DNA of 61,784 nt from the NCBI GenBank assembly GCA_904374385.1, contig CAJFGA010000005.1:1-61784 (forward strand). The letters are read 5' to 3'. A model generated the notes under the pieces. It saw nothing but the letters and a program-made list of their open reading frames with translations, made no database searches and was not told the DNA's origin. This DNA comes from an uncultured Clostridia bacterium. Lineage in GTDB: Bacteria; Bacillota; Clostridia; Christensenellales; Borkfalkiaceae. Shown in pieces: positions 49,110 through 56,777 of this stretch (its first letter is position 1; each line of letters starts with the position of its first letter). The position numbers and the translations under genes are program-made.

Positions 49110-51164
49110 TTACTCCCTTTCGAAGAGAAAGGCGCCGGCAAGATATTCTCCCGCGGGGCGGAAGGAGAGGGCGCCCCCCTTGGCCTCGTAATCGAGAGAG
49201 GTATATGCCGCGGCGAGTTTATAGCCGTCGACATCGCAGTCGAACCGTTCGTGCGGCCTTTCGAAAAAGTGCGCCAGCACGAGCATACGGCTGCCGTCTT
49301 GGGAGATCTTTTTATAGATCTGACATCCCTTCGGGTCGCGGTAATAAGCCACATTGCAAAAACATTCGGCAATGCTGCCGGAGCGGACGACGTCTTTGAC
49401 GGCGTTATAGAAGTCGATCCCCTCTTTGATCTTTGCTTTCTGCGCGCTGTCGATCAAGTGCACGTCGCCCGAAAGGCAGACCCTTCCGAACATTGCCGCC
49501 GTCATCGACCAGACGATGCGGTCGACCGTATCCTCCTTACGGATGGTCGCCCAGACCTGATTTTGCCGCGCAGGGACGACGCGGGAGACGTTTGCCGCGA
49601 CGAGGGGGATCTCTTTGCATTCATGCGCGTCCGAAAAACTGCACATGGAGACCTTTTGCATGCGGCAAGGCTCGATGCGCGAACCGCCCGAAGAGCAGTT
49701 TTCGATGACGATGCCCGGCACCGCTTCGCGCAGGCGATCGAGATAGTCGAGGCTCAGCTCTGTGATCTGCCTGCCGCTTTCGCCGAAGCTCTCCGCGCCG
49801 TCGCCTCCCATGCCGAAAGTATCGTTATAGTCGATCTTGATGTATTCAAACCCCTTTTGTGCGAGAAAATCGAGCATCTTTTTTTGCAGGTATCGCTGTA
49901 CTTCGGGCTTGCGCAGATCCAAAAAGCGCCTGTTTTTGGAAGTGAGCGGGACGCCGTCGCGGTGCAACAGGGCGGATTTATCGTAAAACTTTTCGCTGTC
50001 TCTGCCGACATTTTCAAACTCGAACCAGACGCCCGCCTTCATACCTGCGGCGCGAATGGCCGCCGACACCTGTTCGATGCCGCCGGGAAAAAGTTTTTTG
50101 CTCTCGTTCCAATCGCCGATGGCGTTGCACCAACCGCAGTTTTCGGGAAGGTACCAGCCCGCATCGATGACGAAGATGCCGATGGGCAGCCCCCGCAGGC
50201 TCTCGAGAATGGCGAGGATATTTTCCTCGCTGGGAGTGCCCCACGTCGTACAGTATTCGTTGAAGATCACGGGCATGCTCTCTTCGCTTTCGGGTACGCG
50301 GAGACGATCGTTTTGAAAGTGCACGAAGGCGTTGCAGACGTCTTCGATATTTTCCGTCTCTTTTACGCAGAGATAGGCGCGGCGGGTTTTGAATCCGCCG
50401 CCGGGCGGCACCTGTTTGCACCAATGGCCGAATTCGTAATCGGCAAGGCCGCCGGAAAGGGCGCACGTTTCGCGCTCTTTATACACTTCGATCTGCCAAC
50501 TGTACGGCGCTTCGAGCATGACCGCCCAGGTGACGCCGCCGCCCGCGATCGCCGCAAAGGGAAAATAGCCGCGGTTGGGCATGCTGCCGACTTCGCCGAA
50601 GCGTTCGCACTTGACGCCGTATCTGCCCCAGCTCATATCCAGCCCGAGGGCGGAAAATTCGTCCGTTTTTAGGCGGCACTCGCGGCTCCATGCGCTCGTC
50701 ATGCGGATAAGGCGCAGCCCCTCGGTGCCGAGCGCGTCGCGCGCGGGATTGAAGATGCCGCTGAGAGAGAAACTTTGCAGGCTTTCGAGCACGCGCGCCT
50801 CGCCGGAGCGGTTGTGATATTCCGCCCATATCGCGAAGACGCCCGTCACGTTGTCGTATTCGAGATGATGGACGTATTCGTTGCCGGTATCGTCGGAAAG
50901 TTCCGTCACGACCGTATTCCCCATTTGCCGCTGCCCCGTGATTGTGAGCAGTACGGAAGAGGTGTTGCGCATGGTGACGCCCTGCGTATAATCGACGAGA
51001 TTGCGCGCCCCGCGGACGGCGGCCTGCACCATCGAATCGCAGCAGAGGGCACCGACATCGCCGACGCGGACGGATGCGGGAAGGATGGACAGTCCGACGC
51101 CGAAATCGGGCGTTTGGATATATCGGACGGCGGTATCGCCGAAGGTATATTCACGATAAAGCAT
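49110..51164 (-). CDS. GH36-family glycoside hydrolase, alpha-galactosidase-like
   Basis: A 684-residue clan GH-D enzyme. The N-terminal beta-sandwich (residues 1-300) is followed by a TIM barrel with VIDAGWYLP and KAGVWFEFENV. The catalytic nucleophile is Asp in FEYIKIDYND near 445 and the acid/base Asp is in CSFSDAHEC near 510. The barrel is followed by a C-terminal beta domain. No signal peptide is present, so it acts on imported oligosaccharides. It is the last gene of the araB-araD-araA operon (68 bases after araA). GH36 enzymes release alpha-D-galactose, but beta-L-arabinopyranose has the same ring geometry, so an arabinosidase role is possible here. Confidence 0.88.
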   Translation of the reverse strand: MLYREYTFGDTAVRYIQTPDFGVGLSILPASVRVGDVGALCCDSMVQAAVRGARNLVDYTQGVTMRNTSSVLLTITGQRQMGNTVVTELSDDTGNEYVHHLEYDNVTGVFAIWAEYHNRSGEARVLESLQSFSLSGIFNPARDALGTEGLRLIRMTSAWSRECRLKTDEFSALGLDMSWGRYGVKCERFGEVGSMPNRGYFPFAAIAGGGVTWAVMLEAPYSWQIEVYKERETCALSGGLADYEFGHWCKQVPPGGGFKTRRAYLCVKETENIEDVCNAFVHFQNDRLRVPESEESMPVIFNEYCTTWGTPSEENILAILESLRGLPIGIFVIDAGWYLPENCGWCNAIGDWNESKKLFPGGIEQVSAAIRAAGMKAGVWFEFENVGRDSEKFYDKSALLHRDGVPLTSKNRRFLDLRKPEVQRYLQKKMLDFLAQKGFEYIKIDYNDTFGMGGDGAESFGESGRQITELSLDYLDRLREAVPGIVIENCSSGGSRIEPCRMQKVSMCSFSDAHECKEIPLVAANVSRVVPARQNQVWATIRKEDTVDRIVWSMTAAMFGRVCLSGDVHLIDSAQKAKIKEGIDFYNAVKDVVRSGSIAECFCNVAYYRDPKGCQIYKKISQDGSRMLVLAHFFERPHERFDCDVDGYKLAAAYTSLDYEAKGGALSFRPAGEYLAGAFLFERE

Positions 51165-51232
51165 AGCGGAGATCCCCTTTGCAAAACGGGGCGGCATTGC
51201 CCTGCAATGCCGCCCTCTGTTCTGCTTGCAAA

Positions 51233-52690
51233 TTATTTGCGCTTCCAGACGACGTCAGACCACATCAGATCTTTTTTGAACTGATTGATCTCGGTATGTT
51301 CGTCGATGAGAACGACTTCAATGCCCCACATGTTGCCGAGGTCGACCATTTGCTGCGCCGTGACCTGCGAGGACACGACGGTATGATGCGCGCCGCCCGC
51401 ATAGATCCATGCGGCGACCCCCTCCTTGAAGTTGGGCTTGTATTTCCACATCAGCCCGCCGACGGGGAGGTTGGGCATCTTGTGCGGATATTTGATGAGC
51501 TCGATCTTCTGCACGATGAGGCGCATTCTGTCGCCCATGTCGATCATGGAAACGGCGATCGCTTCGGGCGCGGAGATCCCTTCGAATACGAGGCGCGCGG
51601 GATCGGATTTGCCGCCGATGCCCAGAGGATGCACCTGAATTTCCGGCTTGGTCGCCGCGAACTGCGGAGAAACCTCGAGCATGTGCGCGCCGAGGCAGAG
51701 ACCGTCTTTCAGGTCGTAGGTGTAGTCTTCCATGAGACCGGTGCCCTTTTGGTCCGCCATGTACTGCATGACGGCGCCGAGAGCCGCGATCTTCCAGTCG
51801 CCTTCCGCGCCGAAGCCGTAGCCCTTGCTCTGCAGATCCTGAATGGCGAGGCCGGGGAGCTGATTCAGCCCGTGCAGCGCGCCGAAATGATCGACGATGC
51901 CGATATAGCCGCCCTTTTCTCTGCAGAATTTATCGATGGCGATCTCATACTTAGCCTGTTCGCGCACGACGTCGATGCGGTCGGTCCCCATCGTATACTT
52001 TTGGCCGTATTCCGCCATCAGGGCATCCACTTCCTTTTCGGTGACCCTTTCGATATATTCGACGAGGTCGCCGATGGGATAGTAGTCGACCTGCCAGCCG
52101 AAATCGATGTGCGCTTCCACTTTGTCGCCCTCGGTAACGGCGACGTCGCGCATGTTATCGGAGAAGCGGCAGACCTTGACCGTTTTGGAAAAAGCATAGC
52201 CGGCGGCGACTTTGCACCAGGCGGCGAGCTCTTTGAGCGCCTCTTCGTCTTTATAATACCCGACGATGACCTTGTTATCCATGCGCAGGCGGGTAATGAT
52301 GTAGCCGAATTCGCGGTCGCCGTGGGCTGCCTGATTTTCGTTCATGAAGTCCATGTCGATCGTGTCATAGGGCAGCTTTTCATTGTACTGCGTCGCGAAA
52401 TGGCACATGGGTTTTTGCAGTTTGGAGAGCCCGCGGATCCACATTTTGGCGGGAGAGAAGGTATGGCACCAGGTGATGATGCCGATGCAGTTTTCATCGG
52501 CATTGACCTTTTTGACGGCGGCTTCGATCTCGTCAGAACTCTTGCAGGTTGTAAGATATTTGACGGTGACGGGCATGCGTTCGTTGACGTAGTTTGCCAT
52601 CTCTTCGGAGTGCTGCGCGACATGTTCGAGGACGTCAGCCCCGTACAGCGTCTGCGAACCGGTGATCCAATAAACGACCTTTTCTTTCAT
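51233..52690 (-). CDS. araA: L-arabinose isomerase
   Basis: A 485-residue enzyme of normal length converting L-arabinose to L-ribulose with Mn. Conserved text includes VYWITGSQTLYGADVLEHVAQHS, GIITWCHTFSPAKMWIRGL, FGYIITRLRM, the metal-binding EGDWKIAALGAVM and the His in LGAHMLEVSP, and AGGAHHTVVS near the end. The gene sits between araD (58-base gap) and the GH36 gene. Together with araB and araD it makes a complete route from arabinose to D-xylulose 5-phosphate. Confidence 0.95.
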   Translation of the reverse strand: MKEKVVYWITGSQTLYGADVLEHVAQHSEEMANYVNERMPVTVKYLTTCKSSDEIEAAVKKVNADENCIGIITWCHTFSPAKMWIRGLSKLQKPMCHFATQYNEKLPYDTIDMDFMNENQAAHGDREFGYIITRLRMDNKVIVGYYKDEEALKELAAWCKVAAGYAFSKTVKVCRFSDNMRDVAVTEGDKVEAHIDFGWQVDYYPIGDLVEYIERVTEKEVDALMAEYGQKYTMGTDRIDVVREQAKYEIAIDKFCREKGGYIGIVDHFGALHGLNQLPGLAIQDLQSKGYGFGAEGDWKIAALGAVMQYMADQKGTGLMEDYTYDLKDGLCLGAHMLEVSPQFAATKPEIQVHPLGIGGKSDPARLVFEGISAPEAIAVSMIDMGDRMRLIVQKIELIKYPHKMPNLPVGGLMWKYKPNFKEGVAAWIYAGGAHHTVVSSQVTAQQMVDLGNMWGIEVVLIDEHTEINQFKKDLMWSDVVWKRK

Positions 52691-52748
52691 TTTAATTACC
52701 TCTTTATATTATAAAAATTTATTTTTATCTCGTTACGCGGGGGCGGAT

Positions 52749-53450
52749 TCAGTGTTTGCCCTGCCCATAGTACGCGTTTTTGCCGTGCTTGCGCAGATAG
52801 TGCTTATCCATCATAAACTTGTCCGCCCGGGAAACGTTCGGATTTACCTGTTCGGTGATGAAAGCCATTTTGGCGACCTCTTCGATGACCGTCGCATTAT
52901 AGACGGATCCGTCGGCATCCTTGCCGAAGGCGAATACGCCGTGGCTTTTGATGAGTACGCCGGGCACTTCGATCGGATCCAGCTTGTCCTTCTTGAAGCG
53001 TTCGATGATGACCAGCCCCGTATTCTTTTCATATTCCCCTTCGATCTCTTCTTGGGTCAGGGAACGCGCGCAGGGGATGTCGCCGTAAAAATAGTCGGCA
53101 TGCGTCGTGCCGTAAAACGGGATATCCCTGCCCGCCTGCGCCCATGCCGTCGCAAAAGTGGAATGGGTATGCGTGACGCCCCCTACGTTGGGAAACGCTT
53201 TATAAAACTCGATGTGCGTCGGCGTGTCGCTCGACGGGCGGAGATCGCCCTCTACCACTTTTCCGTCGAGATCGACGACGACCATGTCGTCGGCCGTCAT
53301 ATCGTCATACGAAACGCCGCTCGGCTTGATGACGAAGAGGCCGCTCGCGCGGTCGATCTCGCTGACGTTGCCCCAGGTAAAGAGCACGAGCTTATGTTTG
53401 ACGAGATCGAGATTGGCCTGTAAAACCTTCTTTTTCAGTTCCTCTAACAT
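52749..53450 (-). CDS. araD: L-ribulose-5-phosphate 4-epimerase
   Basis: A 233-residue class II aldolase-fold enzyme. It opens [33 protein letters not shown], with the phosphate-binding [12 protein letters not shown]. The zinc ligands are [14 protein letters not shown], and [14 protein letters not shown] supplies the last His. It epimerises L-ribulose 5-phosphate to D-xylulose 5-phosphate. Length is standard. It lies 21 bases after araB and ahead of araA in one operon. Confidence 0.95.
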   Translation of the reverse strand: MLEELKKKVLQANLDLVKHKLVLFTWGNVSEIDRASGLFVIKPSGVSYDDMTADDMVVVDLDGKVVEGDLRPSSDTPTHIEFYKAFPNVGGVTHTHSTFATAWAQAGRDIPFYGTTHADYFYGDIPCARSLTQEEIEGEYEKNTGLVIIERFKKDKLDPIEVPGVLIKSHGVFAFGKDADGSVYNATVIEEVAKMAFITEQVNPNVSRADKFMMDKHYLRKHGKNAYYGQGKH

Positions 53451-53471
53451 GATTGAAAACTCCTTAAACGT

Positions 53472-55070
53472 TTATTGCATGCACTCCACCGCTTTGCGGA
53501 CGATGGGAAGCCCTTCCACATACCGCTTGGCAAACGCATCGAAGCCGGCGACGTCGTCGGGATCGGGCGCAAGCGTCACGCCCTCCTGCCCGGCAAACAC
53601 TTTGTGCTCGAGATACGCTTCGAGGGATTCCCCCCTTTCCTTGGTGATGACATAATTGGCGAGGATCGCGATGCCCCAGGCGCCGCCTTCGCCCGCCGTT
53701 TTCATGACGGTGACGGGCGCGTTGATCGCCGCGGCGAGATAGCTTTGCCCGACATGTTCCGTCTTGAACAGGCCGCCGTGGCCGGTGATGGAATCGAGCT
53801 TGACATTCTCTTCTTTCAGCAAAATATCGCATCCCACTTTCAAGACGCCCAGAGCAGAAAAGAGATGGGCGCGGAAAAGGTTGGCGAGGTTGAAATTGCT
53901 CTCCGAAGTGCGCACGAACATCGGACGGCCCGCGTCCACCTTGGTAATGTGTTCGTTGGAGACATAGTTGTAAGCGAGCAGGCCGCCGCAGTCTTTATCT
54001 CCGTTTTCCGATTCGAAGTAAAGTTTATTGTACAGTTCTGCCTTGCTCATGCTGACGCCGCAGAGCCGGGCAAATTCACCGAATACGTCTACCCAGCCGT
54101 TGATGTCGGACGTGCAGTTATTGCAGTGCACCATCGCGACGAGATCGCCGACCGGGGTGGTGACGAGGTCGATTTCGGGATGAACTTTAGACAGCTCCTT
54201 TTCGAGGACGATCATCGCAAAGACGGAAGTGCCCGCCGATACGTTGCCCGTGCGCTTTTTGACCGAATTGGTGGCGACCATACCCGTGCCCGCATCCCCT
54301 TCGGGAGGGCAGAACGGAATGCCCGCGCACAGGTTGCCGGAGGGATCGAGCAGCTTTGCGCCCTCTTCGGTCAGCCTGCCCGCTTCGTCGCCCGCGACCA
54401 AAATTTCGGGAAGGATGTCTTCGATTTTAAAGGGAAGGTGCCTGTCCGCGACGAGATCGTTAAACTGTTTGAGCATGGCGGGATTGTACTGTTTGGTCAC
54501 GGCGTCGACCGGGAACATGCCGGAGGCCTCGCCGATGCCGATGACTTTTTTGCCCGTCAGCTTCCAGTGGACGTACCCTTCGAGCGTGGTTTGAAAGGCA
54601 ATTTTTTCGACGTGCTCTTCGCCGTTCAAGATCGCCTGATACAGATGCGCCACCGACCAACGCGCGGGAATGTGATAATGGAACAGTTCCGTGAGCAGGT
54701 CCGCCGCGGGCGCCGCGTTGTTGTTGCGCCAGGTGCGGAAGGGAACGAGAAGTTCGCCCGCCTTGTCGAACACCATATAGCCGTGCATCATGGCGGAAAA
54801 GCCGATTGCGCCGATGGTCGTGAGGGTCACGCCGTATTTGTTTTTGACGTCGACCGCCATCTCCTGATAACAATGGCGCACGCCCGTCCAAATATCGTCG
54901 AGCGTGTACGTCCAGATACCGTTTTCAAAGCGGTTTTCCCAGTCGTGCGCGCCGGACGCGATGGGATTGTTGTGTTCGTCCACGAGGATCGCCTTGATCC
55001 GCGTGGAGCCGAATTCGATGCCGAGGGCGGTCTTGCCGCTCTGGATGAGTTTTTTGATGTCGTTGGTCAT
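53472..55070 (-). CDS. araB: Ribulokinase-type FGGY carbohydrate kinase
   Basis: A 532-residue FGGY-family kinase. The phosphate-1 motif is [18 protein letters not shown] at the N-terminus, and the second half has [15 protein letters not shown] and [14 protein letters not shown] near 430. The branch differs from the E. coli AraB and reads more like a xylulokinase-type member, but its position at the head of an araD-araA operon argues that it phosphorylates L-ribulose. The start MTNDIKK has GGGGAG just 3-4 bases upstream. A promoter with an overlapping inverted repeat precedes it. Confidence 0.82.
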   Translation of the reverse strand: MTNDIKKLIQSGKTALGIEFGSTRIKAILVDEHNNPIASGAHDWENRFENGIWTYTLDDIWTGVRHCYQEMAVDVKNKYGVTLTTIGAIGFSAMMHGYMVFDKAGELLVPFRTWRNNNAAPAADLLTELFHYHIPARWSVAHLYQAILNGEEHVEKIAFQTTLEGYVHWKLTGKKVIGIGEASGMFPVDAVTKQYNPAMLKQFNDLVADRHLPFKIEDILPEILVAGDEAGRLTEEGAKLLDPSGNLCAGIPFCPPEGDAGTGMVATNSVKKRTGNVSAGTSVFAMIVLEKELSKVHPEIDLVTTPVGDLVAMVHCNNCTSDINGWVDVFGEFARLCGVSMSKAELYNKLYFESENGDKDCGGLLAYNYVSNEHITKVDAGRPMFVRTSESNFNLANLFRAHLFSALGVLKVGCDILLKEENVKLDSITGHGGLFKTEHVGQSYLAAAINAPVTVMKTAGEGGAWGIAILANYVITKERGESLEAYLEHKVFAGQEGVTLAPDPDDVAGFDAFAKRYVEGLPIVRKAVECMQ

Positions 55071-55090
55071 AAACTCCCCTTCCCTATGAT

Positions 55091-55118
55091 TTATTCTTAG
55101 TATCATTATAAAGAATAA
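55091..55118. promoter_or_regulatory. Candidate operator at the arabinose operon promoter
   Basis: TTATTCTT (55091-55098) and AAGAATAA (55111-55118) are perfect 8-bp complements. They bracket the -10 box of the araB promoter, as expected for a sugar-responsive repressor. No repressor gene is adjacent. Confidence 0.55.
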
Positions 55119-55133
55119 GCGCAAAAAAATCAA
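55105..55133 (-). promoter_or_regulatory. Promoter of the arabinose operon
   Basis: Reverse strand: TTGATT (55128-55133), 17-base spacer, TATAAT (55105-55110). The gene-free stretch between this and the Nudix promoter (55134-55363) contains a small GGGGC/GCCCC hairpin and nothing else recognised. Confidence 0.65.
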
Positions 55134-55363
55134 TAGCTGGACGAAAATTTTATTATATTTTTTTTCAAAAAATGAGCGAAACGTTCACTTTTTTGCGATT
55201 GCGGCGCTGCAAAAGGCAAAAAGCGTCCCTCGTTTACTCGCCCGCGCGGGGCGAAATGCCCCGTACGGGCCGCTGCGAGAGCCTTCTTATGCACGAAAAA
55301 CGTTATGAATGGACGAAATTTGTAAAAAATTTGCAAATTCGGCCGTTTTTTTGGCGGGAACTA

Positions 55364-55392
55364 TTGACTTTTCTCGCAAAATGGTTTATTCT
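55364..55392 (+). promoter_or_regulatory. Promoter of the Nudix gene
   Basis: TTGACT (55364-55369), 17-base spacer, TATTCT (55387-55392). Confidence 0.5.
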
Positions 55393-55452
55393 AATGGGAG
55401 CAAAGAAATTCATTTAGAGAGGCGGCGCGTGCCGCCCGCACGGAGCGAAAGT

Positions 55453-55947
55453 ATGCATTGCGAAGAATGCGGAAGCAAATTGATATTGAAATTCTGTGAA
55501 AACGAGGGGTTGGTTCCCTATTGCGAGACGTGTGAAAAGTTTGTCTTTCCCCCCTTTAAGACGGCGGTCAGCATGGCGGTCGTGGACAGAAAGCAGGACA
55601 AATTTCTCATCGGAAAGCACACGAACGGGGAATACCTGCTGTTTGCGGGGTATGTAAAGAAGGGTGAGTCTGCCGAAAAGACCATCGTGCGCGAGATCAA
55701 GGAAGAGACGGGGCTGAATACCGTAAAATACAGGTATATGTGTTCGCGCTACCATGAACCGAGAAACGTTTTGATGCTCGGATTTATCGTCATGGTTTCG
55801 GACGGGGAATTGCAGTTGAATACGGACGAGATCGAATCGGCGGAGTGGTGCAGCTTCGACGAGGCGCTCGCGCGCATCAGCCACGATTCGACGGCGGAAT
55901 TGTTCTTGAAGAGCGCCGTTGCCGAGCTGAAGCGCAACAAACTGTAA
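55453..55947 (+). CDS. Nudix hydrolase with N-terminal zinc ribbon (NudC-like architecture)
   Basis: A 164-residue protein. A zinc ribbon at the N-terminus (Cys3, Cys6, Cys24, Cys27 in MHCEECGSKL and YCETCEKF) is followed by a Nudix domain. Its box GYVKKGESAEKTIVREIKEETGL fits G-x5-E-x7-REUxEExGU exactly. The ribbon-plus-Nudix order recalls NADH pyrophosphatase NudC, but the protein is shorter and lacks the SQPWPFPxS motif. It hydrolyses a nucleoside diphosphate derivative of unknown identity. The start has GGAG 7 bases upstream; a longer frame exists but overlaps the promoter. Confidence 0.85.
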   Translation: MHCEECGSKLILKFCENEGLVPYCETCEKFVFPPFKTAVSMAVVDRKQDKFLIGKHTNGEYLLFAGYVKKGESAEKTIVREIKEETGLNTVKYRYMCSRYHEPRNVLMLGFIVMVSDGELQLNTDEIESAEWCSFDEALARISHDSTAELFLKSAVAELKRNKL

Positions 55948-55996
55948 ACGGAGCAAAATGGGGGCGCGCATCGCCGAAGCGGTGCGCGCCCTTCGT

Positions 55997-56152
55997 TTAT
56001 CTGCTCTTGTAGTTTTCGCAGCAGGTGCAGCTTTCTGCATCGCAGTTGCAGTCGTTGCCCACCGTAATCTTGTCGAGCGTGCAGTTTTTTCCGTCGCAGT
56101 TGAAGATGCATTCGGTCACTTCGCAGCCGATCGCGTTGTTGATCTTGTTCAT
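55997..56152 (-). CDS. Small cysteine-rich DUF1540 protein
   Basis: A 51-residue protein with the DUF1540 pattern: IGCEVTECIFNCDGKNCTLDKITVG followed by a Cys-rich end (CNCDAESCTCCENY), ten Cys in all. These tiny proteins are common in Clostridia and are presumed metal binders, often associated with sporulation or stress. The start is fixed by GGAGG 5 bases upstream. It is convergent with the Nudix gene and divergent from rplI. Confidence 0.8.
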   Translation of the reverse strand: MNKINNAIGCEVTECIFNCDGKNCTLDKITVGNDCNCDAESCTCCENYKSR

Positions 56153-56206
56153 AATAACCTCCTTCCCCTATTATGCCCCCTTTTGCCCGAAATATGATGG
56201 TTACGG

Positions 56207-56235
56207 TTGACTTTTTACCCGTTTGCATGTAAAAT
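56207..56235 (+). promoter_or_regulatory. Promoter of rplI
   Basis: TTGACT (56207-56212), 17-base spacer, TAAAAT (56230-56235). Confidence 0.65.
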
Positions 56236-56267
56236 AGAGAGGAAATAAAAGGACGAGGTCATCCATT

Positions 56268-56711
56268 ATGAAGGTCATACTCAAACAAGACGTAAAAGGA
56301 ACGGGCAAAAAGGGCGAGATCATCGACGTGAGCGACGGGTTCGCCAAAAACTTTTTGCTGAAAAAGGGACTGGCGGAAATCGCTTCTTCCGTCGCCGTGA
56401 ACAGCCTGAAGATCCAAAAGGAGGCAGAGGAACGCCGCCGCGCAGAAGAGATCAAGGCGATCAAGGAACTTGCCGCCAAGATCGATAAAACGACGGTGGA
56501 AGTGACCATCAAGTGCGGCGAAAACGGCAAGGTGTTCGGCAGCGTCACTTCAAAGGAGATCGCATCGAAACTGGCAGACATGGGCTATGAGATCGATAAA
56601 AAGAAGATCGTGCTCAAAGATTCGCTCAAGACGGTGGGCGATTACCCCGCGGAGATCCGCTTTATGGAGGGCGTTTCCGCCAAGATCACCGTCAGCGTCA
56701 AACCCGCTTAA
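56268..56711 (+). CDS. rplI: 50S ribosomal protein L9
   Basis: A 147-residue protein of standard length. The N-terminal RNA-binding domain MKVILKQDVKGTGKKGEIIDVSDGFAKNFLLKKGLA is followed by the long connecting helix (residues about 42-75) and the C-terminal domain with NGKVFGSVTSKEIASKL. It binds helix 76 of 23S rRNA near the L1 stalk. Here it is monocistronic, not joined to rpsF/ssb/rpsR or dnaB as in many bacteria. Confidence 0.96.
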   Translation: MKVILKQDVKGTGKKGEIIDVSDGFAKNFLLKKGLAEIASSVAVNSLKIQKEAEERRRAEEIKAIKELAAKIDKTTVEVTIKCGENGKVFGSVTSKEIASKLADMGYEIDKKKIVLKDSLKTVGDYPAEIRFMEGVSAKITVSVKPA

Positions 56712-56722
56712 TCATGCAGCCG

Positions 56723-56752
56723 AAAGGAGCAGCCGACAACGGCTGCTCCTTT
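56723..56752 (+). terminator. Terminator of rplI
   Basis: AAAGGAGCAGCCG pairs with CGGCTGCTCCTTT. Confidence 0.75.
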
Positions 56753-56777
56753 TCGTTGTCCCCTTATCGGCCGCCCT

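Noticed and set aside
53475..55100. 541-codon forward frame
   Set aside because: Antisense to the ribulokinase gene, with no ribosome binding site and low-complexity product.
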